Assembly: GCA_963811775.1 (NCBI GenBank)
Contig: CAWESO010000009.1
Span: 233,086 to 297,085 of the forward strand
Direction of reading: 5' to 3'
Length of the DNA: 64,000 nucleotides
Source of the DNA: Chersky-840 sp963811775
GTDB lineage: Bacteria > Actinomycetota > Acidimicrobiia > Acidimicrobiales > UBA8190
Numbering within the stretch: the stretch's first letter is position 1; every line of letters starts with the position of its first letter. Positions 18,690 through 28,190 of this stretch are shown in pieces. A program made the position numbers and the translations under genes. The notes beneath the pieces are model-generated. The model was not told the origin of the DNA. It saw only the letters and a list, made by a program, of their open reading frames with translations, and made no database searches.

Positions 18690-20276
18690 TCAGTTCCCCG
18701 ACGCCTTCGAGGCGGTCGATACCGGCGAGTACACGACGGGAGGCCCGTTGGCCACGGCGGGCTCATGCGTGCCCGTGCTCGTGTCGACGTGCTGGACGAG
18801 ACGCGTCACCGAGGGCGTGATGCGGTCGAGGACCGGCTTCGGGTAGACGCCGAGGACGAAGATGAGGGCGATGAGTGGCGCGACGACGACCACCTCGCGC
18901 CACGACAGGTCGTGCACCTTGGCGTTGGCTTCGTCGGGCTCGTGGTGGAACGCTTGCTGGTACGCCCACAGCAGGTAGATGGCGGCCAGGACCACGCCAC
19001 CGGTGGCGACCACCGCCCACCACCGGTGGGTGAGGAACGTGCCGGCCAGGACGAGGAACTCGCCCACGAAGCCATTGAGCCCGGGAAGGCCGATGGCGGC
19101 CATCATGGCCACGGTGAACACCCCGGCCATGATGGGCGCGGCGCGCTGCAGGCCCCGCAGGTCCGACAGCTGCCAGGTCTTGCGCCGCTCGTAGATCCAG
19201 CCGATGACGATGAACAGCACGGCGATGATCAGTCCGTGGTTGACCATCTGGAGCACGCCGCCGGTGACCCCTTGCGTGGTGAGGGCGAACGTGCCGAGCA
19301 CCACGAAGCCGAGGTGGCTGAGCGAGGAGAACGCCACCAGGCGCTTCATGTCGCGCGTCACGCACGCCACGATGGCGCCGTAGAGGATCCCGATCACGCC
19401 CAGCGTGAGCAGCAGGGGGGCCAGGTCGACCACGGCCCGGGGGAAGAGGTTGAGGTCGAAGCGGATGATGCCGTACGTGCCCATCTTGGCCATCACCGCG
19501 GCCAGGATCACGGCCCCGCCCGTCGGGGACTGGGCATAGGCGTCGGGCGACCAGGTGTGGAAGGGGAAGATCGGTGCCTTCACGGCGAAGGCGGCGGTGA
19601 AGGCCAGGAACAGCAGCACCTGGGAGGCCAGTCCCAGGTGGGTGGCGCTCAGCGCGACCAGGTCGAAGGTCAGGTGCCCGGTCTGACGCTCGTGGATGAA
19701 GGCCACGGCCACGATCCCCACCAGTAAGAAGGCGGAGCCGAGGAAGGTGTAGACGAAGAACTTGATGGCCGCGTAGGCCCGGTTGGAGTAGCCCCACCCG
19801 GTGATGACGAAATAGATCGGCACGAGCGTCAGCTCGAAGAACAAGAAGAACATGATGAGGTCGAGCGAGACGAAGCTCCCCAGGCACGCCGCCTCGAGCA
19901 GCAGCATCCAGGCCACGAACGACCGCGGCCGGGGGGGCGCCTTGCCCGCCACCATGGCCAGCGGGAACAGGATGGCCGCCATGAGGATGAGGAACACCGA
20001 GATGCCGTCGACGCCGAGGTGCCACGAGATGCCCAGCGACGACGCCCACACGTGCTGGCTCACCAGCCGGTAGCCGCCGTTGCCGGCGTGGTATCGCAGC
20101 GCGATGGTCACGGCCAGCGCCAGGGTGGCGAGCGACGCCGCCAGGCCCACGCCGTACACCGCGGCGCGCTGGGCCCGCTCGCCCAGTGCCGCCGGGATGA
20201 GCGCCACGGCCAGGGCCGCGCCACCGGGGAGCAGCACGAGCACGGTGAGGAACGGGAAGGCGGTGTCGTGGGTCAT
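18690..20276 (-). CDS. nuoM: NADH-quinone oxidoreductase subunit M
   Basis: A 528-aa polytopic subunit of complex I, one of the three antiporter-like proton-pumping subunits. Seen: LEAACLGSFVSLDLIMFFLFFE, PIYFVITGWG, KFFVYTFLGSAFLL, PIFPFHTWSPDAYAQSP (conserved loop) and DMKRLVAFSSLSHLGF. Length is standard. It overlaps nuoL by 4 bp, so it is translated in the same operon. Confidence 0.95.
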   Translation of the reverse strand: MTHDTAFPFLTVLVLLPGGAALAVALIPAALGERAQRAAVYGVGLAASLATLALAVTIALRYHAGNGGYRLVSQHVWASSLGISWHLGVDGISVFLILMAAILFPLAMVAGKAPPRPRSFVAWMLLLEAACLGSFVSLDLIMFFLFFELTLVPIYFVITGWGYSNRAYAAIKFFVYTFLGSAFLLVGIVAVAFIHERQTGHLTFDLVALSATHLGLASQVLLFLAFTAAFAVKAPIFPFHTWSPDAYAQSPTGGAVILAAVMAKMGTYGIIRFDLNLFPRAVVDLAPLLLTLGVIGILYGAIVACVTRDMKRLVAFSSLSHLGFVVLGTFALTTQGVTGGVLQMVNHGLIIAVLFIVIGWIYERRKTWQLSDLRGLQRAAPIMAGVFTVAMMAAIGLPGLNGFVGEFLVLAGTFLTHRWWAVVATGGVVLAAIYLLWAYQQAFHHEPDEANAKVHDLSWREVVVVAPLIALIFVLGVYPKPVLDRITPSVTRLVQHVDTSTGTHEPAVANGPPVVYSPVSTASKASGN

Positions 20277-22168
20277 GACACCGCCCTCGACAGCATCCAG
20301 GCCAGGAGGACCACGGTGCCCAGCACGATGCCCAACGCGTACTGGCGCACGTAGCCGGTCTGGACCTTGCGCAGGGTCCCGCCCGCGGCCCGCGTGAGCC
20401 GGCCCACCCCGTTGACCGCACCGTCGATGACCCTGACCTCGATCACCGTCGCGCAGAAGCGGGCGAAGGCTTGGCCCGGTCGGGCGATCACGGCGTCGTA
20501 GATGTCATCGAGGTAGTACGAGCGCTGCAGCACGGCCGGCTCGAGCTCGGGTCGCTCGGCCCTTTGTGACCACAGGGCGAAGGACACCCCGAGGCCGACC
20601 ACGGCCACGACGGCGTCGACGACGCCGAGCGTCCACAGCGTCCCCGACGACTGATGCGGCACGTACTGCGCCGCGCCGAACACCGGTCCCAGCCACCCGA
20701 GGGCGTTCCAGCTGGTGTGCCAGGGGAGGTGCAGGGCCCCGCCGACGAAGGCCAGCACGGCCAGCACCACCAAGGGGAGGGCCATCACCCAGGGCGACTC
20801 GTGGGGCTCGGCGTCATGCCCGCGGGTCGACGACGCTCCCTGGCGCCAGCGGTCGTCGCCGTAGAAGGCCAGGGCCACGAGCCGGGTCATGTAGTAGGCC
20901 GTCAGCGCGGCGGTGACGAGGCCGATGACCCACAGCACCTTGTAGTGGGCGTAGGCGTTGTCGAGGACGTCGCCCTTGGCGAAGAAGCCCGACAGGGGCG
21001 GGATGCCGGCGATCGCGAGCGTGCCCACGCCGAAGGTGAAGAAGGTCAGCTTCATGTAGCGGCGCAGGTTGCCCATGCGCTTGAGGTCCTGCTCGTCGTG
21101 CAGCCCGTGGATGACCGAGCCGGCCCCGAGGAAGAGCAGCGCCTTGAAGAAGGCGTGCGCCACCATCAAGAAGATGGCGGCCTCGTAGGCGCCGGTGCCG
21201 ACGGCGAGGAACATGTAGCCCAGTTGGGACACCGTGGAGTAGGCCAGGACCTTCTTGATGTCCTGCTGTGCGCACCCGATGGTGGCGGCCACGAAGGCGG
21301 TGGCGGCCCCGACCGAGGCCACGACCAGCTGGGCGTCGTGCGCCCGGGACAACAGCGGGCTGATGCGGCACATGAGGTAGACCCCGGCCGTGACCATGGT
21401 GGCGGCGTGGATGAGGGCCGACACCGGGGTCGGGCCCTCCATGGCGTCGGCCAGCCACGGGAACAGCGGCAGCTGGGCCGACTTCCCCGCCGCGGCCACG
21501 AAGAGCAGGATGCAGACGGCGGTGCCCGTCCCTCCCCCCACGAGCGAGAGGTGGGAGAAGATCCCGGCGTAGTCGAGGGTGCCGGTCTTGGAGAAGACCA
21601 GGAAGATGGCGACGAGGAAGGCCACATCGGCGAGCCGGTTGTAGAGGAACGCCTTCTGCCCCGCGCTGGCCGCGCTGTCGCGCCCGAACCAGAACGACAC
21701 GAGCCAGTACGAGCACACGCCCACGCCCTCCCACCCCACGAAGGTGAAGAGCAGGTTGTCGGCCAGGACCAGGATCAACATCGAGGCGACGAAGAGGTTC
21801 AGGTACAGGAAGAACTTGGGGTAGTCGCGATCCCCCTTCATGTAGGCGATGGAGTAGAGGTGGATGAGCGAACTCACGCCCGTGACGAACAGCGCCATGG
21901 TCATCGACAGCGGGTCAACGAGCAGCGCCGCCTTCACCTGGAGGCCGCCGACGGGGATCCAGGTGAACAGGCTCTGGATGAAGGATCGGTCCGGGGCCGC
22001 CTTGGCCAGGAGCCCGGCGTAGACCACGCAGGCCACGACGAACGAGCCCAGCACCGTGGCCGTGCCCAGCCATCCCGCCCACGGGTCGCCCAGGCGGCGC
22101 CCGAAGGCGGCCAGCACGACGAAGCCGGCGAGCGGCAGCAGCGGCATCAGGTAGGCGGCGTGGAGCAT
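20273..22168 (-). CDS. nuoL: NADH-quinone oxidoreductase subunit L
   Basis: A 631-aa membrane subunit with the long lateral helix at its C-terminus typical of NuoL. Seen: NLLFTFVGWEGVGVCSYWLV, KAFLYNRLADVAF, PLFPWLADAMEGPTPVSALI, DIKKVLAYSTVSQLGYMF and the C-terminal LERPSY-like region LQRSYYLDDIYDAVI. ATG 22168 (MLHAAYLMPLLPLAG) fits the family N-terminus; the open frame upstream of it is proline-rich and overlaps nuoK. Its ribosome-binding site is weak. Drives part of proton translocation. Confidence 0.92.
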   Translation of the reverse strand: MLHAAYLMPLLPLAGFVVLAAFGRRLGDPWAGWLGTATVLGSFVVACVVYAGLLAKAAPDRSFIQSLFTWIPVGGLQVKAALLVDPLSMTMALFVTGVSSLIHLYSIAYMKGDRDYPKFFLYLNLFVASMLILVLADNLLFTFVGWEGVGVCSYWLVSFWFGRDSAASAGQKAFLYNRLADVAFLVAIFLVFSKTGTLDYAGIFSHLSLVGGGTGTAVCILLFVAAAGKSAQLPLFPWLADAMEGPTPVSALIHAATMVTAGVYLMCRISPLLSRAHDAQLVVASVGAATAFVAATIGCAQQDIKKVLAYSTVSQLGYMFLAVGTGAYEAAIFLMVAHAFFKALLFLGAGSVIHGLHDEQDLKRMGNLRRYMKLTFFTFGVGTLAIAGIPPLSGFFAKGDVLDNAYAHYKVLWVIGLVTAALTAYYMTRLVALAFYGDDRWRQGASSTRGHDAEPHESPWVMALPLVVLAVLAFVGGALHLPWHTSWNALGWLGPVFGAAQYVPHQSSGTLWTLGVVDAVVAVVGLGVSFALWSQRAERPELEPAVLQRSYYLDDIYDAVIARPGQAFARFCATVIEVRVIDGAVNGVGRLTRAAGGTLRKVQTGYVRQYALGIVLGTVVLLAWMLSRAVS

Positions 22169-22233
22169 GTGGTTCGAGACGTCCCGGGTTCGGTTGGTTG
22201 AGAGGGGTAGGGGGCCTGGTCGAGGGTGAGGAG

Positions 22234-22539
22234 CTAACCCCGCATGATGTGGAAGTCGTCGGCGGTTGAGGTCCGGCGACGGCGGAAGAGGGCGACCACG
22301 ATGCCGAGGCCCACCACCACCTCGGCCGCGGCCACCACGAGCGTGAAGAACACGAGCGCCTGGCCACCGATGTCGTTGAGCATGCGGGAGAAGGTCACGA
22401 AGGTGAGGTTGGCGGCGTTCAGCATGAGCTCGACGCACATGAACATGACGAGCACGTTGCGCCGCACGAGCAGGCCCAGGGCGCCGATGGCGAACACCAC
22501 CGCCGCCAGCCCCAGGTACCAGGCGCCACTCAGGCTCAT
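22234..22539 (-). CDS. nuoK: NADH-quinone oxidoreductase subunit K
   Basis: A 101-aa, three-helix subunit of complex I. The conserved Glu residues of the proton path are in MCVELMLNAANLTF and VVAAAEVVVGLGIV. Start ATG at 22539 overlaps the nuoJ stop (ATGA), and nuoL starts 65 bp downstream. Confidence 0.95.
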   Translation of the reverse strand: MSLSGAWYLGLAAVVFAIGALGLLVRRNVLVMFMCVELMLNAANLTFVTFSRMLNDIGGQALVFFTLVVAAAEVVVGLGIVVALFRRRRTSTADDFHIMRG

Positions 22540-23318
22540 CGCGACGCCTCCTCGGTCTCGGCCCGGACCTCGACCACGTCGTCCTCGTCGGCACCGTCGG
22601 TGCCACCGGCCCGGGCGGAATCGTCGCGGCCGGGATCGTCGCGGCCAGGATCGTCGCGGCCGGGATCGTCGGCGACGTCGTCGTCACCGGTGGCGGCATC
22701 GGGGCCGCTGAGCGCGCCGGGCTCGGCGTCGTCGGCGTCGGCGTCGGCGTCAGGCCCGTCTCCCCCCAGGACGCCGCCGGGGCGTCGGGACAGGACCACC
22801 GCGCCCACCACGGCGATCACGAGCAGGGCGGAGGTGACCTCGAAGGCGAACAGGTAGGTCGTGAACACCGAGCGGCCCAGGGCGGCCACGTCCCCGCCGG
22901 ACTGGCCCTGGGCGGGACCGGCCACCGAGTGCGTGCCCACCGCCCAGTGGGCGCCGAAGCCCATCAGGAGCAGGCCGGCCAGGCCGAGGACGATCAGACC
23001 CACCGCCAACGGGCGCTGGGCCCGCAGGGGCTCCTTCTCGAGGCTCTCCTCGCGGTCGACGCCGAGGAACATGATGACGAACAGGAACAGGACGACGATG
23101 GCGCCGGCGTAGACGATGACCTGCACGGCGGCCAGGAAGTTGGCCTGCTGCTCCACGAAGAGCACGGCCACGCCGAACAACGTCATGACGAGCATGAGCG
23201 CGGAGTGCACGGGGTTGCGCGCCACCACGACGCCGACGGCGCCGAAGAGCACGATGGCCGCGGCGATGGCGAAGGTGAGCGCGTCCACGGAGGTCGCGGC
23301 GAGAACGGGCGTCGGCAT
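22536..23318 (-). CDS. nuoJ: NADH-quinone oxidoreductase subunit J with acidic tail
   Basis: A 260-aa membrane subunit. The first 175 residues are ordinary NuoJ (RNPVHSALMLVMTLFGVAVLF, NFLAAVQVIVYAGAIVVLFLFVIMFL). The last 85 are an acidic, low-complexity cytoplasmic tail (DADADADDAEPG, then DDPGRDDPGRDDPGRDD), unusual in sequence though tails of varied length occur in actinobacterial NuoJ. ATG 23318 overlaps the nuoI stop by one base. The tail repeats reflect a 15-bp unit near 22620-22675. Confidence 0.92.
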   Translation of the reverse strand: MPTPVLAATSVDALTFAIAAAIVLFGAVGVVVARNPVHSALMLVMTLFGVAVLFVEQQANFLAAVQVIVYAGAIVVLFLFVIMFLGVDREESLEKEPLRAQRPLAVGLIVLGLAGLLLMGFGAHWAVGTHSVAGPAQGQSGGDVAALGRSVFTTYLFAFEVTSALLVIAVVGAVVLSRRPGGVLGGDGPDADADADDAEPGALSGPDAATGDDDVADDPGRDDPGRDDPGRDDSARAGGTDGADEDDVVEVRAETEEASR

Positions 23319-24181
23319 CACGTCTCGCTCTGCTTCGTGGGGTTCTCGACCCACACCGTGGGCGCGGCGGGGGCCGGGGCCCGGGCCGCCATGCGCTTTT
23401 CGAGGCGCGCCCGCACCTGGGGCGGCATGCGCTGCTCCATGCGCTCGCGCATCCGGTTGGCGATGCCCCGCATCCCCTGCTGGTCCGGGAGCCGGTCGAT
23501 GTCGTCGAGGTGGGAGGAGTACGTCTCGCGCAGCTGCCGACTGCCGGTCAGCTCGTCGTGGCGCTCCTCGCTCTGGCCGCCCTCGGGGGCGCGCACGCCG
23601 TAGCCCAGCTCCCCGGACCACTGCACACGACCTTCGTAGGCGGCCACCCCCGAGGGCGAGGTGGCCCGCATCCATCCCGAGGTGTGCAGGTCGTCGCCGT
23701 CACGCCAGTCTTCCCACGGGAGCCGCTTCGGCTTCCCGTCGTCGCCGACGAGCAATTCGTCCTTGGTGTAGATGGCGTCGGCCCGGTTGGTGAAGGAGAA
23801 CTCGAACAGCTTCGACTCGGTGATGGCCTCGGTGGGGCAGGCCTCGACGCACAGGTCGCAGTGGATGCAGCGCAGATAATTGATCTCGTACACGAACCCG
23901 TAGCGCTCGCCGGGCGACACGGGGTCGGCGGGCGAGTTGTCGGCGCCGCGCACGTAGATGCAGTCGGCGGGGCACACCCCCGCGCACAGCTCGCACCCGA
24001 TGCACTTCTCCATGCCGTCCTCGTAGCGGTTGAGGACGTGGCGCCCGTGGTTGCGCACACCCTTGGGCTTCTTCTCCCGTGGGTACTGCCGCGTGACGCG
24101 CTGGCGCGTCATCTGCTCGAGCGTGACCTTGAACCCCCCGAGGAAGCTCAGGTCGTCGCGCAACCCGTCGAAGAGCCCCAT
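23318..24181 (-). CDS. nuoI: NADH-quinone oxidoreductase subunit I
   Basis: A 287-aa ferredoxin-like subunit of the peripheral arm. Two 4Fe-4S motifs are complete: CIGCELCAGVCP and CIHCDLCVEACP; these carry clusters N6a and N6b towards the quinone site. A C-terminal extension of about 110 residues (rich in Arg, Met and Ala: RMRERMEQRMPPQVRARLEK) goes beyond the core fold. ATG 24181 touches the nuoH stop. Confidence 0.95.
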   Translation of the reverse strand: MGLFDGLRDDLSFLGGFKVTLEQMTRQRVTRQYPREKKPKGVRNHGRHVLNRYEDGMEKCIGCELCAGVCPADCIYVRGADNSPADPVSPGERYGFVYEINYLRCIHCDLCVEACPTEAITESKLFEFSFTNRADAIYTKDELLVGDDGKPKRLPWEDWRDGDDLHTSGWMRATSPSGVAAYEGRVQWSGELGYGVRAPEGGQSEERHDELTGSRQLRETYSSHLDDIDRLPDQQGMRGIANRMRERMEQRMPPQVRARLEKRMAARAPAPAAPTVWVENPTKQSET

Positions 24182-25404
24182 CAGGTCACCGCCTCGGGTG
24201 TGCCCGGAGCGGGCGCATCAATCGCCGCGGCGTCGTCGGTGGCCGTGAGCTCGCCTCGAACGGCGCCGACGAGGACCGAGCGCAGCAGCAAGGCCGCCGC
24301 CGCGAAGAGCGCCAGGACGACGCCGAGCCCCCACCACCGTCCCACCAGGAAGGCGGCGAGGACGAGGACCCACCCGAGGGAGAGGGGGATGAGGACCTTC
24401 CAGCCCAGGTCCATGAGCTGGTCGTAGCGCAGGCGGGGCAGCGCGGCGCGCAGCCACACGTAGATGAACAAGAACACGAGGGTCTTGCCCAAGAACCACA
24501 GCACCGGGATCACCCAGGACAGGATGAACACGTGCGCGGTGGGCCCGTCGGGGCCGCCCAGGAACAGCGTCACCACGATGGCCGACATGGTGATGGTGTT
24601 CATGAACTCGGCCATGAAGAACAGGGCGAAGCGGATGGAGGAGTACTCGGTGTTGAAGCCGCCCACGAGCTCCTGCTCCGCCTCCACCAGGTCGAAGGGG
24701 GGGCGGGTGAGCTCGGCCGTGATGGCGATCATGAACAAGAAGAAGGGGAGGATCCCGGTGCGGATGATGAACCAGCTCCCGATGAAGGTGTGGCTCTGGC
24801 CATCGACGATGGCCCGCGTCGACAGCGACCCGGCCAGGAGCACCACCATGACGACGGTCAGGCCCAGGGCGGCCTCGTAGGAGATCATCTGGGCCGAGGC
24901 CCGCACCGAGCCCAGCAGGGGGTACTTCGACCCCGAGGACCATCCGGCCAGCATGACGCCGTAGACCGAGATCGACGACATGGCCAGCAGGAACAGGATG
25001 CCCACCGGCGGGTCCGCCACCTGCAGCTCGAAGGTGTGCCCGGCGACGGTCACGAGCCCCCCCACCGGGACGATGGCAAAGGACAAGAAGGCGGGCAGGA
25101 TCGACAGGTACGGCGCCAGCTTGAACACCGTCCGGTCGGCGCGTTCGGGGAGCAGGTCCTCTTTGAAGAACAGCTTGATGCCGTCCGCCAGGGTCTGCAG
25201 CAGCCCCCACGGGCCGGCCCGGTTGGGCCCGACGCGCGCCTGCATGTCCGAGATCACCTTGCGCTCGAACCAGATCATGAGCATGACCGACACCAACAAC
25301 GCCCCGAAGGCGACCAGAACCTTGACCGCCACCACGAGCAGCTCCGCCCAGTGCACGCCGTGGGCGAAGAGCGGGTCACCGAGACCGAGGAGGGGCGCGG
25401 TCAC
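24181..25404 (-). CDS. nuoH: NADH-quinone oxidoreductase subunit H
   Basis: A 407-aa membrane subunit that forms much of the quinone chamber. Seen: MIWFERKVISDMQARVGPNR, LADGIKLFFKED, FELTRPPFDLVEAEQELV-type segment (ELTRPPFDLVEAEQELVGG) and YSSIRFALFFMAEF. The length is slightly long because of a C-terminal tail. It overlaps nuoG by 4 bp. Confidence 0.95.
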   Translation of the reverse strand: MTAPLLGLGDPLFAHGVHWAELLVVAVKVLVAFGALLVSVMLMIWFERKVISDMQARVGPNRAGPWGLLQTLADGIKLFFKEDLLPERADRTVFKLAPYLSILPAFLSFAIVPVGGLVTVAGHTFELQVADPPVGILFLLAMSSISVYGVMLAGWSSGSKYPLLGSVRASAQMISYEAALGLTVVMVVLLAGSLSTRAIVDGQSHTFIGSWFIIRTGILPFFLFMIAITAELTRPPFDLVEAEQELVGGFNTEYSSIRFALFFMAEFMNTITMSAIVVTLFLGGPDGPTAHVFILSWVIPVLWFLGKTLVFLFIYVWLRAALPRLRYDQLMDLGWKVLIPLSLGWVLVLAAFLVGRWWGLGVVLALFAAAALLLRSVLVGAVRGELTATDDAAAIDAPAPGTPEAVT

Positions 25405-28190
25405 AACGTCTCCAGGCGCACGTCGACGACCGGCTCGGGGCCGCCGATCAGCGAGGAGGCACCGACGCCGGGCGCGCCGGGGTCCCCGCTGAGGTTGAAG
25501 TCGATGCAGACCACGCCGCGGAGCACGCGGCTGTCGGCGACGGCCTCAAGCTCGAGGACGCCACGCGACGACCGGACCCGGACGCGCGCCCCGGTCGTGA
25601 CGCCGAGACGGTCGAGGTCGTAGGGATTGGCCCGCACCGTCGCGGGGGCGGCCAGCGCGGCGAGCGCCCCGCACGCCCCGAGCAGGACGCCGTGGTCGTA
25701 GAGCCGCCGGGGTGACACCAGCCGCAGCGAATAGCTGTCGGGCGGGGGCAGGTGCGGGGCCGACACGGGCACGGGCCAGCGCAGTGACCGGGGCCTCGTC
25801 GGCGCGGCACCGTTGGCGCCCTGGCCGTTCGCGCCGTTGGAGCCGTTGGAGCCGGTCGAGCCGTTCGTGCCCGAGAGCAGCTCGTCATGGCCGGGCGGCT
25901 CGGCCAGCCCGGCGCGCGGCGGGGCGCCCTGGGCTTCCACGGCGTCGATTCCCGGCGTGGCCATGGGGTCGAAGGGGGCGAGCGCCCCGCGCGCCGTAAT
26001 CCACACCGGCGACGCCGGCAACGGGGCGATGACGCCGTCGCGCGCCGCCGGGGTGTCGAGCACGGCCCGGGTGATCCCGGCGTGCGAAGGGGCCAGCCGC
26101 TCGATCTCGTCCCAGAGCTCGGCTGCGCTCGACACGCCGATGCCCCCGCTCAGGCGGTCGGCGAGCTCGGCCGCCACCATCCAGTCGGGCCAGCACTGCC
26201 CAGGGGACACGAGCTTCTGGGCCAGGCGGGTGATCCGCCCTTCGATGTTGGTCGTCGTGCCGGTGCGCTCGTGGGCGATGGCCACGGGGAGCACGACGTC
26301 GGCCAGCGCGGCCGACGGCGACAAGAACCCGTCCACCGCCACCACGAAGGCCTCGCCCGAGAGCGCCTCTTGCGCCAGCGCCCGGTCGGGGAAGTCACCG
26401 ACCGGATCGGACCCGACGAGCACCAGCGCCGCCATCGATCCGTCCCCGAGAGCCTGCAGGATGCCCGCCGCGTCGCGACCTCGGGCCGCGGGGACCGATC
26501 CCCATGCCGACTCGTACCAGGCCCGGCCCTCGTCGAGGCTGACGCGTCCGGGCAGCAGGCCCGGGGCGAGACCCATGTCGAGGGCGCCCATGACGTTGCC
26601 GCGCCGCAGGGCGGGGAGGAAGCGGGCCTTCGGCCACGCCTCGGCCAGCGCCGTCGCCGCCGCGGCCACGATCGCCCCGTCCTCGGCCAGCGACGGACGC
26701 CCGATCACGACCACCACGCCGTCGCCGTCGGCGCCGGCACGACCCAGAGCGCCACGCGCCGCTCCCCACGCGTCGGCGTCGACCGAGTCGGGATGCGTTT
26801 CGACCGACGTGGCCAGGGCGCGGGCCACTGCGGCGGCCTCGCCCGGTCGATAGGGCACGACGGCGGTGGCGAACTCGCTGAGCGCGCCAGCCCGGGGAGT
26901 GAGCTCGACCACGGGGACGCCCCCGTCGACGGCCGCGCCCCGGAGACGGAGGAACAGGACGGGCAGCTCTTCTCGGAGGTCACCCGACAGCACCACGACG
27001 CACGAGGCGGCGCACGCCTCGTCGATGGTGGCTCGGGGCAGGGCCAGCACGACCTCGGCGGGGAGGCCGTCACCGAGCTGGGCGTCGACCGAGTCCGTGC
27101 CGATCACCGACTTGGCCAGCTTGGCCCAGGCATAGGCGTCCTCGTTGGACAACCGGGCGCCGCCGAGCACGCCGATGGCCTCGGGGCCGTGCTCGGCCCG
27201 GATGCGCGCCAGCCGCTCGGCCACAGCGGCGAGGGCCTCGTTCCACGACACGGCCACGAGCTCGGGGGTCCCGTCCACGTCTCGGCGCATGAGCGGCTCG
27301 ACCAGGCGGTCCTCGGCGTTCACGGCCTCGAACCCGAAACGGCCCTTGTCGCAGAGCCAACTCTGGTTCAACGGGTCGCTGTCCATGCCGAGCAGGCGCG
27401 TCACCCGGTTCGACGACGACTGGATGGCGGCCCGGCACCCGAAGGAGCACAGCGTGCACGTCGACTCGACCTGGTCGAGGTCCCAGGGCCGGGCCGTGAA
27501 CCGGTAGGGCGACGCGGTGAGCGCGCCCACGGGGCAGATCTGGACGGTGTTGCCGCTGAAGTACGACGTGAAGACGTGGTCCTCGAAGACGTTGACCTCG
27601 ATGGCGTCGCCTCGACCGAGGAAGTCGATCTGGGCCTCTCCGGCGATCTCCGCCGCGAAGCGGACGCAGCGACCGCACTGGATGCAGCGCTCGCGGTCGA
27701 GCAGCACGAGCTCGGAGATGGGGATGGGCTTGGCCCAGTGCCGCTTCTCCTCGAGGAACCGGCTCTCGCCGGGCCCGTAGGCGAGCACCTGGTCCTGCAG
27801 CGGGCACTCGCCACCCTTGTCGCACACGGGGCAGTCGAGCGGGTGGTTCACGAGGAGGAACTCGAGCACCCCGTCCTGGGCCTTTTTGACCTTGTCCGAG
27901 GTGGTGTCGACCACCATGCCCTCCGCCACGGGCACGTAGCACGCCGGTTGCAACGTGGCGCCGCGCGGTCCCGACACCTCGACGAGGCACATCCGGCACA
28001 TGCCGACCGGCTTCATGCGGGGGTGGTAGCAAAAGCGCGGGATGAACGTCCCGGCCTGCTCGGCCGCGGCGATGAGGAACTGCCCCGCCGGTGCGGTGAC
28101 CTCGGTGCCGTCGAGGCTGAAGGTGACCGTGGCGCCGGCGTCGACCCGGGGGGCGATGCCGTGGTGCGAGGTCACGACGGGGTCAGCCAT
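25401..28190 (-). CDS. nuoG: NADH-quinone oxidoreductase subunit G
   Basis: A 929-aa iron-sulphur subunit of the NADH-oxidising arm. The N-terminal 2Fe-2S Cys are in CYHPRMKPVGMCRMC and LQPACYVP. The His/Cys cluster region has CPVCDKGGECPLQDQ, another cluster has CIQCGRC with a later ICPVGAL, and the molybdopterin-like domain begins with CTLCSFGC (extra N7-type cluster) followed by NQSWLCDKGRFG. A Gly/Asn/Ser-rich linker (GTNGSTGSNGSNGANGQGA) precedes the final 130 residues. ATG 28190 overlaps the end of nuoF by 8 bp. Confidence 0.93.
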   Translation of the reverse strand: MADPVVTSHHGIAPRVDAGATVTFSLDGTEVTAPAGQFLIAAAEQAGTFIPRFCYHPRMKPVGMCRMCLVEVSGPRGATLQPACYVPVAEGMVVDTTSDKVKKAQDGVLEFLLVNHPLDCPVCDKGGECPLQDQVLAYGPGESRFLEEKRHWAKPIPISELVLLDRERCIQCGRCVRFAAEIAGEAQIDFLGRGDAIEVNVFEDHVFTSYFSGNTVQICPVGALTASPYRFTARPWDLDQVESTCTLCSFGCRAAIQSSSNRVTRLLGMDSDPLNQSWLCDKGRFGFEAVNAEDRLVEPLMRRDVDGTPELVAVSWNEALAAVAERLARIRAEHGPEAIGVLGGARLSNEDAYAWAKLAKSVIGTDSVDAQLGDGLPAEVVLALPRATIDEACAASCVVVLSGDLREELPVLFLRLRGAAVDGGVPVVELTPRAGALSEFATAVVPYRPGEAAAVARALATSVETHPDSVDADAWGAARGALGRAGADGDGVVVVIGRPSLAEDGAIVAAAATALAEAWPKARFLPALRRGNVMGALDMGLAPGLLPGRVSLDEGRAWYESAWGSVPAARGRDAAGILQALGDGSMAALVLVGSDPVGDFPDRALAQEALSGEAFVVAVDGFLSPSAALADVVLPVAIAHERTGTTTNIEGRITRLAQKLVSPGQCWPDWMVAAELADRLSGGIGVSSAAELWDEIERLAPSHAGITRAVLDTPAARDGVIAPLPASPVWITARGALAPFDPMATPGIDAVEAQGAPPRAGLAEPPGHDELLSGTNGSTGSNGSNGANGQGANGAAPTRPRSLRWPVPVSAPHLPPPDSYSLRLVSPRRLYDHGVLLGACGALAALAAPATVRANPYDLDRLGVTTGARVRVRSSRGVLELEAVADSRVLRGVVCIDFNLSGDPGAPGVGASSLIGGPEPVVDVRLETL